DNA of 64,000 nt from Streptomyces fradiae ATCC 10745 = DSM 40063 (lineage in GTDB: Bacteria; Actinomycetota; Actinomycetes; Streptomycetales; Streptomycetaceae), in NCBI RefSeq assembly GCF_008704425.1, contig NZ_CP023696.1:1350501-1414500 (forward strand), read 5' to 3'. The position numbers and the translations under genes were made by a program. Each line of letters starts with the position of its first letter. The stretch's first letter is position 1. This document shows positions 8,206-15,946 of this stretch, piece after piece. A model generated the notes under the pieces. That model was not told the DNA's origin. It ran no database searches and saw nothing but the letters and a program-made list of their open reading frames with translations.

Positions 8206-10158
8206 TCACTCCGTTGCGTAGTCGAGACGGCATTTGCAGTTCGCGGTTTCCTTGGCCTCGCCCTTGCCGTCGCCGGGCCACCGCAGGCCGTTGCTGAACA
8301 CGTCGTCGAGGCTCACGGCCTCGCCGTCCTGGGCCCGGTGCGACGGCCGCGGGTTCGTCCCGCCCGTGCGCCAGATCTTCCGCTTCACCCCGGATGCGCC
8401 AGCCGCGTCGTGCGAGCCGAAACCGCGCGCCTCCGTCGCCGCGGTCGCGGCCCGCACCGTCGCCGCGACCGCCCACAGCCCGGCTGCATGCTCCAACCCG
8501 GCCCGCCAGTCGTCGCCCGGGTCCGCCTGCACCTCCGCGACCGCATCCCGGCCGGCCTGCTCGTGCTGAGCCGCGTGCGTCTCCGCCGCCGCCAGCAGCC
8601 AAGGCAGCATGACCTCCGGATCCCAGCCTGCAGCCTCCGGGTTGAACGCCTCCAGCACACCCCACGCGGCCAACTGGGCGATGCGATAGCCATGCCCGGC
8701 CAGCAAGGCCTGTAGCTCCGCCAGCCGGTCCTCGGCGCCCTCGTCCCACCAGGCCAGCAGATCCGGTACACCGTCCGTCTTCGCGCCCGCCCGGGACAGC
8801 AGACGCGCCGACTGCCGGGCCGTCCACCGCTCCAGCGCAGTCGTGAACGCCTCAAGCTCCTCGTCGAAGTCGCCCAAGTCGTCCGGCCTCGCTCCGGCCG
8901 CCTTCATCAGCACCAGGCGGCCCGGCCCTTTTGGGAGTGTCGCCTCCCCCGGCTGCGGCGCCGTGTCCGTGGGCGACGCCATGCCGCCGACCAGAACGTT
9001 CATCGGGGTGATGAGGTCGTTGCCGCCGTCGATCTGCGGCAGGTTCATCCGTGCCCGAGCCTCGTTCCGCGTCAGCCACGGCGCTCCGACCGCGGTCTGC
9101 AGCTGCTGTGCCTGCTCCTCGAAGGAGCCGCGGAGCTTCTCCTGCAGGTTGAACTCGACGTACACGCCTCCCGAGTCCGGCAGGTCGGGGATCAGCTGCA
9201 GCCCGATCTCCTCCTGGATCATCTGCAGCCATGGGCCGAGCGTGTCCTGATAGAGCTGCTGATGCTGCTCTCGAATGTTGGAGAACGTCGCGTTGTCGAG
9301 GATCCCGACCATGGGCAGCGGGATGTGGTAGGCCGCCGCGACCTCCTCCCGGGTGAGCTTCCGGGCCTCGATGTACTGGGCCTTCGCCGGATCGATCGCC
9401 AGCTGCTCGTACTCCATGCCGTCCTCGAGGATCGGCGTCCCGCCGACCTGCGTGTACGAGCGCCAGCCCTCCTTGAACCGGTTCCGGGCCGTCGGGTCCC
9501 ACTTCGGGGCGTCCGCCGGGCGCTTCAGGACCCCGGACAGCCGGCCGCCGTTCCGCCACATCTGCTCGCGGGCCCGGTTCGCCTCGAACTCCTCCGCCAG
9601 CAGCGACCGCAGTGCGTCGATCGGCGACGAGCCATGTCGCAGATCCACCGGGTCGTAGCCGTGGAAGTGCACCACCTGGTCCGGGGTGAGTTTCAGGTCC
9701 CCCTTGGCGCCGTGGACCTTGAACATCTCCGGCTGGAGCCAGTTGTCGCCCTCGATCGTCATCCGCGACGGCGGGATCGGGATCACCCCGATCACCCCGC
9801 CGCCGTCGGCCTTGACCTTCACCCAGAACGCCACGTCGTAGATCGCGATGTCGGAGACGAGGCGCTCGATCAGCCGGTAGCGGGTCAGCTGGGCTCCTGG
9901 CGCCGCCAGGATCCGCGGCAGCGGGTGATCCGTAAGGCGCTCCCGGTCCGTGTCCGACACCCGCCGAAACGCGTGCAGGCCGAGCTGGGCGATGTTCCGG
10001 GCCAGGAAGCTGACGACGGTGCGGATCTGCGGCTGGCAACGGTACAAGTGCGCGTACTCGTGATAGATCCCGTCCGCGAGCTGGACGTAGGAGGCAGGAG
10101 CGGCCAGCGGCGCCACCGACACCGCAGACAGCTGCCCCTGGGAGACGACGAACGCCAC
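8206..10158 (-). CDS. Portal protein fused to a C-terminal minor-head (Mu gpF-like) domain
   Basis: A 650-residue protein. The GTG at 10158 with GGGAGG upstream is chosen over a longer in-frame start. Residues 1-400 are an HK97/SPP1-type portal (YRCQPQIRTVVSFLARNIAQLGLHAF; VVHFHGYDPVDLRHGSSPIDALR; LTREEVAAAYHIPLPMVGI). After a Pro-rich linker come about 230 helical residues, then GTNPRPSHRAQDGEAVSLDD and CKCRLDY, the Cys/His-containing motif of Mu-F/SPP1 gp7 minor head proteins. Portal and minor head are usually separate genes; here they form one chain. Confidence 0.88.
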   Translation of the reverse strand: MAFVVSQGQLSAVSVAPLAAPASYVQLADGIYHEYAHLYRCQPQIRTVVSFLARNIAQLGLHAFRRVSDTDRERLTDHPLPRILAAPGAQLTRYRLIERLVSDIAIYDVAFWVKVKADGGGVIGVIPIPPSRMTIEGDNWLQPEMFKVHGAKGDLKLTPDQVVHFHGYDPVDLRHGSSPIDALRSLLAEEFEANRAREQMWRNGGRLSGVLKRPADAPKWDPTARNRFKEGWRSYTQVGGTPILEDGMEYEQLAIDPAKAQYIEARKLTREEVAAAYHIPLPMVGILDNATFSNIREQHQQLYQDTLGPWLQMIQEEIGLQLIPDLPDSGGVYVEFNLQEKLRGSFEEQAQQLQTAVGAPWLTRNEARARMNLPQIDGGNDLITPMNVLVGGMASPTDTAPQPGEATLPKGPGRLVLMKAAGARPDDLGDFDEELEAFTTALERWTARQSARLLSRAGAKTDGVPDLLAWWDEGAEDRLAELQALLAGHGYRIAQLAAWGVLEAFNPEAAGWDPEVMLPWLLAAAETHAAQHEQAGRDAVAEVQADPGDDWRAGLEHAAGLWAVAATVRAATAATEARGFGSHDAAGASGVKRKIWRTGGTNPRPSHRAQDGEAVSLDDVFSNGLRWPGDGKGEAKETANCKCRLDYATE

Positions 10159-10159
10159 G

Positions 10160-10390
10160 TCAGCCTCCCGTTGCCTGGATGAACTCCACCCGTGACCGCT
10201 CGACGATGACCTCGCCATCCATCGGGGTGTCCGCGGCGCCGTGCTGCATCAGCGTGACGTCCCGCAGGACCAGCAACGGGCCCCGCTTGGCCCACAGCAC
10301 CCCCGCGAACGCCTTGTCCGCCAAGTTCACCACCACGCGCCGGCGCAGCGCGGTACGACGCCACGGAAACCAGCCCCACACGACGGCCAC
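10160..10390 (-). CDS. Small basic phage protein between terminase and portal
   Basis: A protein of about 76 residues in the 270-base space between terminase and portal. Two GTG starts are possible (10390 or 10381). The second has better spacing to GAGGGG, giving a start at WGWFPWRRTALRRR. The Trp/Arg-rich N-terminus is followed by strands (VVVNLADKAFAGVLWAKRGPLLVLRDVTL) and ends IVERSRVEFIQ, resembling an Sm-like small beta barrel. Function unknown. Codon use matches neighbours. Confidence 0.6.
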   Translation of the reverse strand: MAVVWGWFPWRRTALRRRVVVNLADKAFAGVLWAKRGPLLVLRDVTLMQHGAADTPMDGEVIVERSRVEFIQATGG

Positions 10391-10394
10391 CCCC

Positions 10395-12134
10395 TCACAC
10401 GACCTCCAGGCCGCCGTCCTCGTAAGCACTCTTCACGGGCTGCTCTCGCGTCATCGCCTCAGACAAGGCGGTCACGGCCGCCGAGACAGCGTCAATCTTC
10501 TCCGCGCTGCGGGCTTTGTCCGGCTTTACGTTGCCTGCGGGGTCCATCGCCACCGCGAGGTTGTCGACCATCCACGTCACCGCCGGATTGCCGCCGTGCC
10601 GGAACATTGGACGCTCCGGCGTGCCCTTCAGCAGCAGCCGCTGCAGCTCCTTCAGCGGCGGGGACATCGTCACGAAGCCTTGGCGGACCTTCACCATCGG
10701 AGCCTCGGACTCTGCCAGCTTGTTCGTCAGGGGCACCGCCGACCACGGGTCGAAGCCGATCGACCGGACATCGAAGGCATCCAAGTCCCGCTCGACCTGT
10801 AGCTGGATGTAGTCGTAGTCCGCGACGTTTCCTGGTGTCGCCACCAACAGGCCCTCGCGCACCCACACCGACGCCGCACCCGCGGTCCGCTGGTCAAGCG
10901 CATCGACGTTGTCCTCCGGCGTCCACAGGCGCCAGATCGCGTCGAAGCCGCCCCGCTCATCGTCGGGGAACAGCCAGCACAGCGCCAGCAGGTCAGAGGT
11001 GGCTGCTAGGTCGAGGCCGCCGTAAGCCTCCCGGCCGGCCAACTTCGACTCGTCCACCAACCCCGCGTTGCAATGCCACGACTCTAGCGTGATGAACTTC
11101 GTCTCCTGCTTCGTCCGGCGGCCCAGGTGCAGCCGCAGGAACTTCGCCAAGTCGGCCGGAGACTGCTTCGCCTCATCCGACTTCGACTGCAGGTACGAAC
11201 GGGTCGGCGAGACCCCGTACCCGGGGTTCGCCTTCCGCCAGGTCTCCTCGACATGCGGATCGTCATCCCGATCCGCCGCCCACACCACGCCGTACACCGA
11301 CGAAGCCTCAAAGACCCGGCGAGCCAGCTTCTCAACGCGTTGCCGCTTCCGGTCGTACACCGACTCCCGCTTGCCGGAGTCCGCGGTCGTGATGATGACT
11401 ACGAGCGGCTGCCGGCGTGAACCGGTGCCCGTCTCGATCGTCTCCACCAACTCGGGCGTCTTATGCTCGTGCAGCTCGTCGATGATCGCGCAGTGGATGT
11501 TCGCGCCGTGCTGAGCGCCCGCCACCGACGAGATCGGCTTGAAGTACGAGCCGCTCTTCGGATGCAGAATCACACCCTTCAGCGGCTTCACGTGCCGTTT
11601 CAGAGCTGGGGCCGCCTCCGCCAGCTTCTTCACCGGCTCGAAGACAAAGCCCGCCTGCTCCTTCGTCGTCGCCGCCGTGATGCACTGCGCTCCGCTCTCC
11701 CCGTCCGCGCAGGTCATGTAGATCGCGAGACCGCCGGCCAGTGTGCTCTTGCCGTTCTTGCGGGGCACGTCCACGTACAGCTCGCGCACGATCCGGACGT
11801 AGGCGTCCGCGTCGTCGTCCCAGCGCACCCAGCCGAACACCGGCGCCAGAATGTAAGCCACCTGCCACGGGTCGGGCCGAAGCGGCTGACCCGCCCACTG
11901 CCCCTGCGTGTGCCGCAGCAAGCTGAAGGCCTTGATGACCTTGTCCACCCGGTCCGGGTCGAACACCGCGCCCGGCGCCTCACCCGGCGACGGCGTCTGG
12001 ATCAGCGGCGGGCAGTCCGGCAACGGAATCCCGCGGTCCCGCAGGTACCAGGCGACCTCCGGGCTGAGCTTGAGACGCTCCAGCTCGTCGGCATCGGGCA
12101 GCTCAGCCGAACGGGTTGTCGTCCTCGTCGCCAT
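10395..12134 (-). CDS. Terminase large subunit
   Basis: A 579-residue DNA-packaging motor. The ATPase domain has Walker A VPRKNGKST at residues 123-131, Walker B IIDE at 217-220 with the following HEH, and a coupling segment VIITTADSGKRES. The C-terminal nuclease domain shows the acidic GGLDLAATSDLLAL start, IGFDPWSAVPL, and a late acidic site in EKIDAVSAAVTAL. It belongs to the Terminase_1 type common in HK97-like actinophages. The start overlaps the small-subunit end by 32 bases. Length is normal. Confidence 0.95.
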   Translation of the reverse strand: MATRTTTRSAELPDADELERLKLSPEVAWYLRDRGIPLPDCPPLIQTPSPGEAPGAVFDPDRVDKVIKAFSLLRHTQGQWAGQPLRPDPWQVAYILAPVFGWVRWDDDADAYVRIVRELYVDVPRKNGKSTLAGGLAIYMTCADGESGAQCITAATTKEQAGFVFEPVKKLAEAAPALKRHVKPLKGVILHPKSGSYFKPISSVAGAQHGANIHCAIIDELHEHKTPELVETIETGTGSRRQPLVVIITTADSGKRESVYDRKRQRVEKLARRVFEASSVYGVVWAADRDDDPHVEETWRKANPGYGVSPTRSYLQSKSDEAKQSPADLAKFLRLHLGRRTKQETKFITLESWHCNAGLVDESKLAGREAYGGLDLAATSDLLALCWLFPDDERGGFDAIWRLWTPEDNVDALDQRTAGAASVWVREGLLVATPGNVADYDYIQLQVERDLDAFDVRSIGFDPWSAVPLTNKLAESEAPMVKVRQGFVTMSPPLKELQRLLLKGTPERPMFRHGGNPAVTWMVDNLAVAMDPAGNVKPDKARSAEKIDAVSAAVTALSEAMTREQPVKSAYEDGGLEVV

Positions 12135-12558
12135 CGTCGGCCCCCCTCGCCAGGGCCTGCTCCGTCGACGGCGTCAGCCCGAAGTGCGCCGCCCAAGACC
12201 GCATCTCCCGGCCGGCGGCCCGCGCGATCCCTACACACGGGTGCGCGAGCTTGCCCTGCCGGGCCTCGATGACCTGGCCCTCCTCCTGCACCGTCCGCGT
12301 CGCGGTGACGAACGTCGCCCACGCCTCGCAGTACGCCGCCAGCGCCGCCCGGTCCTCCGGCTTCAGCAAGTCCAGTCTCGACAAGCCGGGAACCACGCGC
12401 TTCCACTCGGCCGCCGCCTCACGCGACAACCACGAAGGCGGGTTCGGCGGCAACCGCTTGAAGGCCGGGCCGAGGTTGACCGGCCGGCCCGCGGTGTCCT
12501 TGCCCTCCCCGCGCCCCTTGATCAGCTTCAACGCGGCAGGCTGAGCAGTACGCCCCAT
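12103..12558 (-). CDS. Terminase small subunit, P27 family
   Basis: A protein of about 151 residues that recognises packaging sites and recruits the large subunit. It begins MGRTAQPAALKLIKGRGEGK, a typical P27-family start, followed by PPNPPSWLSREAAAEWKRVVP and a helical core (AYCEAWATFVTATRTVQEEG), ending in an acidic tail (DDGDEDDNPFG). A GTG six bases upstream could also serve. It is paired with the large subunit and preceded by an HNH nuclease, a combination required for packaging in many cos-type siphoviruses. Confidence 0.87.
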   Translation of the reverse strand: MGRTAQPAALKLIKGRGEGKDTAGRPVNLGPAFKRLPPNPPSWLSREAAAEWKRVVPGLSRLDLLKPEDRAALAAYCEAWATFVTATRTVQEEGQVIEARQGKLAHPCVGIARAAGREMRSWAAHFGLTPSTEQALARGADDGDEDDNPFG

Positions 12559-12685
12559 GATCACAGACCCCCTATCGCGGATTCTGTGCAGGCGTGTCCC
12601 TCACTGACCGCGGCGGGCCCCCTGGCGATCACGTCAGCGATTCTGACTCCCCTACCCCCTGTTGGCCTGCCGGTTCTGGCTGCCG

Positions 12686-13060
12686 TCAGGGGCGTCGGCG
12701 GCGCAGCCTGTTCGCTGCTGCCGCTTCGGCCTTCGACTTGATGTCGTGGCAGGGCTGGCAGATCAGCCCGAGGTTCTCCATGTCGTCGGGCGAGCCGCCC
12801 TGACTGATGGGTCGCTTGTGCTCGAGGTCGAGGACTTCGTCGTCGTCTGCCTCGCGTCCGCACATGTAGCAGGTGTTGTGGTCGCGTGCGGTGACGCGCT
12901 TCTTCAGTGAGCGCATGGTGCCGGAGCTCATGCCGTAGCGGTCCTGTTTGCGTGGCCGGTTGGCCCACGGCTGGGGCTGGTGGTCGTCGCATCGGCCGCG
13001 CTTGGTGGCGAATGCGTGGCAGCCTGCGGCGCCGCATCGGGTGGGCGGGGCTGTGGGCAT
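12686..13060 (-). CDS. HNH endonuclease
   Basis: A 124-residue nuclease. It has an N-terminal Cys/His cluster (CGAAGCHAF, CDDHQ), then the HNH fold: CYMCGREADDDEVLDLEHKRPIS with the catalytic His in LEHKRP, NLGLICQPCHDIK supplying the second zinc pair and the final His. HNH proteins encoded next to the terminase assist cos cleavage in HK97-like phages, and this position is the standard one. The ATG at 13060 gives the normal family length. Confidence 0.9.
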   Translation of the reverse strand: MPTAPPTRCGAAGCHAFATKRGRCDDHQPQPWANRPRKQDRYGMSSGTMRSLKKRVTARDHNTCYMCGREADDDEVLDLEHKRPISQGGSPDDMENLGLICQPCHDIKSKAEAAAANRLRRRRP

Positions 13061-13178
13061 GGCCGCCTCCTCCCAGGGTGCCCATTGGGAGGAGGTCTAC
13101 GTCCGTGGAGGGGTGCCGCTGGCTCTGGGGCCATAGGGTTGCCCCCCTGGCCTCTCCCCCACTTACTCCCCCCGGGGG

Positions 13179-13559
13179 CTAGTCCCCCTTGCTGACCCCG
13201 GTGGCTTCGCCGTTGATGATGGTGGCGAGGACACGTGCCGCGCCTTCCTTCGTGGCGGGGACGGGGCAGAGCATGACCTTGTCGCCGTTCTCGATGGTGA
13301 TGAACAGCTGGTTCATGTCCTTCTTGATGAGCAGCGCGAAGAGCCCTGTGAGGAGGACGCGGGTGGCGGTGACGCGCTTGCCTGCTTCTTCGCCGCGTTC
13401 GATGGTGATGCGGGCGCCTTCGATGGGGACGGGTTCCTGGTTGGGGGCCCGGAACTTTCCTCCGATGACGGTGAGCCCGGCTGCTGCTGCGGCTGTGGTG
13501 ATCTGCCGCTGGCGGGCTGCTGCTGCTTTCTCTTCGGGTGTCTTCTTGCTGCCGAACAC
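13179..13559 (-). CDS. Phage protein of unknown function with Lys/Ala-rich start and hydrophobic centre
   Basis: A 126-residue protein. The GTG at 13559 lies just after a run of G on the minus strand. It starts FGSKKTPEEKAAAARQRQ (basic, helical), then has GLTVIGGKFRAPNQEPVPIEGARITIERG, a hydrophobic helix RVLLTGLFALLIKKD and strands NQLFITIENGDKVMLC. It ends near a small gap before the HNH gene. A longer open frame extends upstream but its composition there is Pro/Ser/Thr-rich and not protein-like. Function not recognised. Confidence 0.65.
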   Translation of the reverse strand: MFGSKKTPEEKAAAARQRQITTAAAAAGLTVIGGKFRAPNQEPVPIEGARITIERGEEAGKRVTATRVLLTGLFALLIKKDMNQLFITIENGDKVMLCPVPATKEGAARVLATIINGEATGVSKGD

Positions 13560-13701
13560 TGGCCCCCCAGGTGTGGCGTGGATGGTCGCGCCATCCTGCC
13601 GTATCCCGGGTGAAGTTGCTACTTGGAGCCGTGGCCCGCTCCGGTTCGGTGAGGGACCGGAGCGGGTGTCCTGCCGCGGCGTGGGCTGGCGGGCAGGACG
13701 T

Positions 13702-13947
13702 TCAGGCGGCGCGCCGCGCGCGCTGCGGCATGGGCCGGTAGGTGCGGGCCTGTTCCTTGATCTCGGGGAGGGCGTACATGGTCTTGTACTCGTGCCCGTG
13801 GCCGGCGTACTGGCGGGGGTTGCCGGTGAAGCGCTGGATTTTGCCGCGGCGGGCCCATTGGCGGATGACGGGTCCGGGGACGCCGGTTGCGGCGACTGCT
13901 TCATGCTCGTAGACGAGGTCGTCGGGGTAGAGCTGGGTGGGGTGCAT
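13702..13947 (-). CDS. Small helix-turn-helix (MerR/excisionase-like) DNA-binding protein
   Basis: An 81-residue protein from the ATG at 13947 with GGGGAGG four bases upstream. Residues 10-50 read YEHEAVAATGVPGPVIRQWARRGKIQRF, the winged-helix pattern in which a first helix is followed by a recognition helix ending WARRGKI. Many actinophages carry such a protein near the packaging genes. It could regulate late genes or act in recombination. A strong hairpin lies directly upstream, so it has its own transcription unit. Confidence 0.72.
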   Translation of the reverse strand: MHPTQLYPDDLVYEHEAVAATGVPGPVIRQWARRGKIQRFTGNPRQYAGHGHEYKTMYALPEIKEQARTYRPMPQRARRAA

Positions 13948-13969
13948 GGTGCCTCCCCGAGCATGCGAA

Positions 13970-13995
13970 AAGCCCCCGGCGGGAGCTGGGGGCTT
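13970..13995 (-). terminator. Intrinsic terminator hairpin
   Basis: AAGCCCCC and GGGGGCTT pair around a GC-rich loop, and on the minus strand the stem is followed by TTTTCG. It would stop leftward transcription from the early region before the late genes, separating early and late transcription units. Confidence 0.75.
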
Positions 13996-14114
13996 GTTGG
14001 TCTGTGGGCACAGTTGTGTCCCGTTGGACGCACTGTGACATCTTCCGGCCAATAGTGTCAAGCGATCACGGCTTTGGCTGGGATAGGTGTGTCCTATGCG
14101 GGAGACTGCGCGCT

Positions 14115-14333
14115 ATGGCGACGGTGTTCTCGGTGCAGGCGGATTCGCCGGAGGAGTGCGAGCGGGAGTTGGCTCGGCTGTGTGAGGTGCTGGGGTTGGT
14201 GCCGTCGCTGCGGCCGTGCCGGTCGGTGGGCACCGACCGGTGGATGGCGCGGGCGGCGGCCCCGCGGGCGGGGCTTGTGGCCGAGTGTGCGCCCGCCCCG
14301 TCGGGCGCTGTTCCGGCGGGGCGGGTCCGGTAG
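14115..14333 (+). CDS. Possible small plus-strand protein of unknown function
   Basis: A 72-residue frame on the plus strand in a gap between minus-strand genes. It starts with a strand-helix pattern (VFSVQADSPEECERELARLCEVLGL) that looks like a real small domain, and the third codon positions are G/C-rich. The ribosome site (GGGAGA) is about ten bases away and therefore weak. The opposite strand also has an open frame, but its residues (Ser/Arg/His-rich) look like a shadow. No function assigned. Confidence 0.42.
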   Translation: MATVFSVQADSPEECERELARLCEVLGLVPSLRPCRSVGTDRWMARAAAPRAGLVAECAPAPSGAVPAGRVR

Positions 14334-14450
14334 CCGCGTGCAGCCAGCAGCACGGATTGGGACTCGTCCACGGTACGCCTTGGGGCTGACAGTGCGGCGG
14401 CCCCGCCGCGACGGGGGGCGCGGCGGGGCCGGTCTCAGTGTGTCAGGCGT

Positions 14451-14606
14451 TCAGGTGGTGGGGCAGTCCTCGTCGTCGTAGGGGTTGTCGGCGGTTTCGC
14501 AGGCGGTGTTGCAGTAGGGGTACCCGCCGGGGGCTCCGCAGAGGATGCATTCGGTGGTGCAGCGGGGGTTTGTGCTGGGCTCTCCCCACGGGTTGTGTTC
14601 GGTCAT
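14451..14606 (-). CDS. Very small Cys-rich (zinc-binding-like) phage protein
   Basis: A 51-residue protein (ATG at 14606) with six cysteines: CTTECILCGAP, then YCNTAC and a final Cys near DEDCPTT. The CxxxCxxC and CxxxC pairs suggest a single zinc site. It is four bases from the neighbour upstream. Small zinc proteins of this kind are common in actinophage early regions, but I cannot name a function. Confidence 0.6.
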   Translation of the reverse strand: MTEHNPWGEPSTNPRCTTECILCGAPGGYPYCNTACETADNPYDDEDCPTT

Positions 14607-14610
14607 CGGG

Positions 14611-14916
14611 TCAGCTCCAGATCCAGGTCTCGCCGCGGGTGGCGGCGGTGTGGGCGGCGGTGGCGAGGCGGTCGGCGAGGTCGACCCACTGACGGGGCAT
14701 GAGCGGGTGTTGGGCGGCGGTGCGGAGGGCGGTCGCCATGCGGGCGGCGTCTCGCGGGCGGATGTGGATGGGGTCGCCGCTGGATGCCTGGAGGCACGGG
14801 GCGAGCTTCTTCCAGTCGCGGGCGGGGAGTACGTGGGCGACGTGCTGGGCGAGTTCGTCGATGGCGCCGTAGGGGCGGATGATGCGCGGGGTGCTGTGAG
14901 AGATGGTCCAGCCCAT
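14611..14916 (-). CDS. Conserved actinobacterial small protein (possibly DUF7739)
   Basis: A 101-residue protein starting MGWTISHS at 14916. The pattern RPYGAIDELAQHVAHVLPARDWKKL, then DAARMATALRTAAQHPLMPRQWVDLADRLA, ending in WIWS, matches my memory of a Streptomyces family annotated DUF7739, but I cannot confirm it. It is all-helical with no catalytic motif, and is found on phages and in chromosomes. Confidence 0.68.
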   Translation of the reverse strand: MGWTISHSTPRIIRPYGAIDELAQHVAHVLPARDWKKLAPCLQASSGDPIHIRPRDAARMATALRTAAQHPLMPRQWVDLADRLATAAHTAATRGETWIWS

Positions 14917-14928
14917 GACGGGGTCCTT

Positions 14929-15411
14929 TCAGAGGTGGTTGGTGGATGCGGTGCGTGCGGCGTGGGCGAGGGTGCGGAGGATGGGCCCGGCGCTGGTCTG
15001 CTGGTCGTTCCAGGCGGGGACGGTGGGGGTGTCGGGGAGTTGCTGCTGGATGACGTCGAGGAGGTAGGCGCACGCCTGGTCGGCGTGCCCGCTGCGGTCG
15101 GCGACGCGGATGGCTCCGACGGTGCAGAGGGCGCCGCGGGTGTTGCGCTGCTGGCGGGTGGTCCAGCCGTCGCGCTGGATGCGGTCGTGGGCGCGCTGCA
15201 GGAGGTCGGCGATGGGGGTGTCGTAGGTGGGGCCGGCGGCGGGTGCGGGTGCGGTGAGGGCGACCGACGTGACCGGCAGGTGGGCGGTGTTGACCTCGAA
15301 GGCGACGGCGGCCTGGTCGAGGCGGGCGGTCATGGCGGCGTCGGTGAGGGCGAGCCGGGCGTCGAGGTCGAGGGCGGCGGGCGCGCGCCGGGTGCGGGTG
15401 GTGGTTGTCAT
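14929..15411 (-). CDS. Phage early protein of unknown function
   Basis: A 160-residue protein. The ATG at 15411 overlaps the previous stop (ATGA), so the two genes are coupled. After a Thr/Arg start, residues 70-155 form helices with TPIADLLQRAHDRIQRDGWTT and GALCTVGAIRVA, which resembles a small helical domain recurrent in Streptomyces hypothetical proteins (a DUF6197-like look, not confirmed). No membrane segments. Confidence 0.66.
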   Translation of the reverse strand: MTTTTRTRRAPAALDLDARLALTDAAMTARLDQAAVAFEVNTAHLPVTSVALTAPAPAAGPTYDTPIADLLQRAHDRIQRDGWTTRQQRNTRGALCTVGAIRVADRSGHADQACAYLLDVIQQQLPDTPTVPAWNDQQTSAGPILRTLAHAARTASTNHL

Positions 15412-15743
15412 CGCGGGGCGCCGGCCTTCTGCCGCATCTCGGGGACGGCGCGGAGCGGGTCGGGCGTGTGGGTCTCGTGGCCGTGGTCGAAGAGGGGGCG
15501 GGCGCCGGCCGGGGGGTTGGTGTGGATGCCGCCCTCGTTGCTGAGGACGTACTCGGCGGATCGGCTGCTGCCGGCGGCGCACCAGCCGAGGATGCGGCGC
15601 TTCTCGAAGCGCCACTCGCGGTAGACGGTTTCGGTGCCGCCGGCGGGGTGGAGGGCCTCGGTCGCGGTGTAGTAGGTGACGCCCTCGCGGAGGTCGGCGA
15701 GGAGGCGCTTGAGGCCGGATCGGGTGGGCTCGTAGGTCGTCAT
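15408..15743 (-). CDS. Phage early protein of unknown function
   Basis: A 111-residue protein, ATG at 15743 with GGAG-type site upstream. The N-terminus TRSGLKRLLADLREGVTYY and the strand REWRFEKRRILGWCAAG are well-formed, and it ends in a His/Pro-rich tail. It lies downstream of the iteron array with respect to the minus strand, so transcription from the FtsK-like gene would read through the repeats into it. Function unknown. Confidence 0.62.
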   Translation of the reverse strand: MTTYEPTRSGLKRLLADLREGVTYYTATEALHPAGGTETVYREWRFEKRRILGWCAAGSSRSAEYVLSNEGGIHTNPPAGARPLFDHGHETHTPDPLRAVPEMRQKAGAPR

Positions 15744-15786
15744 GACGGGGTCTCCTTTGAGTCGGGGTCTTCTGTGACATTTAGGG

Positions 15787-15930
15787 CGTGACGGGGCGCG
15801 TGACGGCCCGTGACGTCGCAGGTCAGAGCGGTGGGGGTGGGCGTGACGGGGGCGTGACGCGTCACGGGCAGATCGGCCTCGTCACGCCCCCGTCACGGGG
15901 GGCGTCACGGCCTTGACCTGCGGCGTCACG
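15787..15930. repeat. Symmetric iteron array: five CGTGACG followed by five inverted CGTCACG
   Basis: CGTGACG begins at 15787, 15799, 15809, 15842 and 15853. Its reverse complement CGTCACG begins at 15860, 15880, 15891, 15903 and 15924. The array is symmetric about 15859/15860, where GTGACGCGTCAC forms a palindrome. Outer arms also match (GACGTCGCAGGTCA against the inverted GACGCCGCAGGTCAA), so the whole 144 bases is an interrupted inverted repeat. It lies between the FtsK/TraB-like gene and its neighbour and contains no gene. Iteron arrays serve as origins, transfer (clt-like) sites or operators. Confidence 0.9.
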
Positions 15931-15946
15931 CCCCCGGTTTGGCCGC

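Noticed and set aside
13560..14033. N-terminal extension of the 13,179-13,559 protein
   Set aside because: The extra residues are Pro/Ser/Thr-rich and overlap the better supported helix-turn-helix gene at 13,702-13,947.
15787..15930. CRISPR array
   Set aside because: The repeat unit is only seven bases, orientation inverts at the centre, and spacing is irregular; no cas genes are present.
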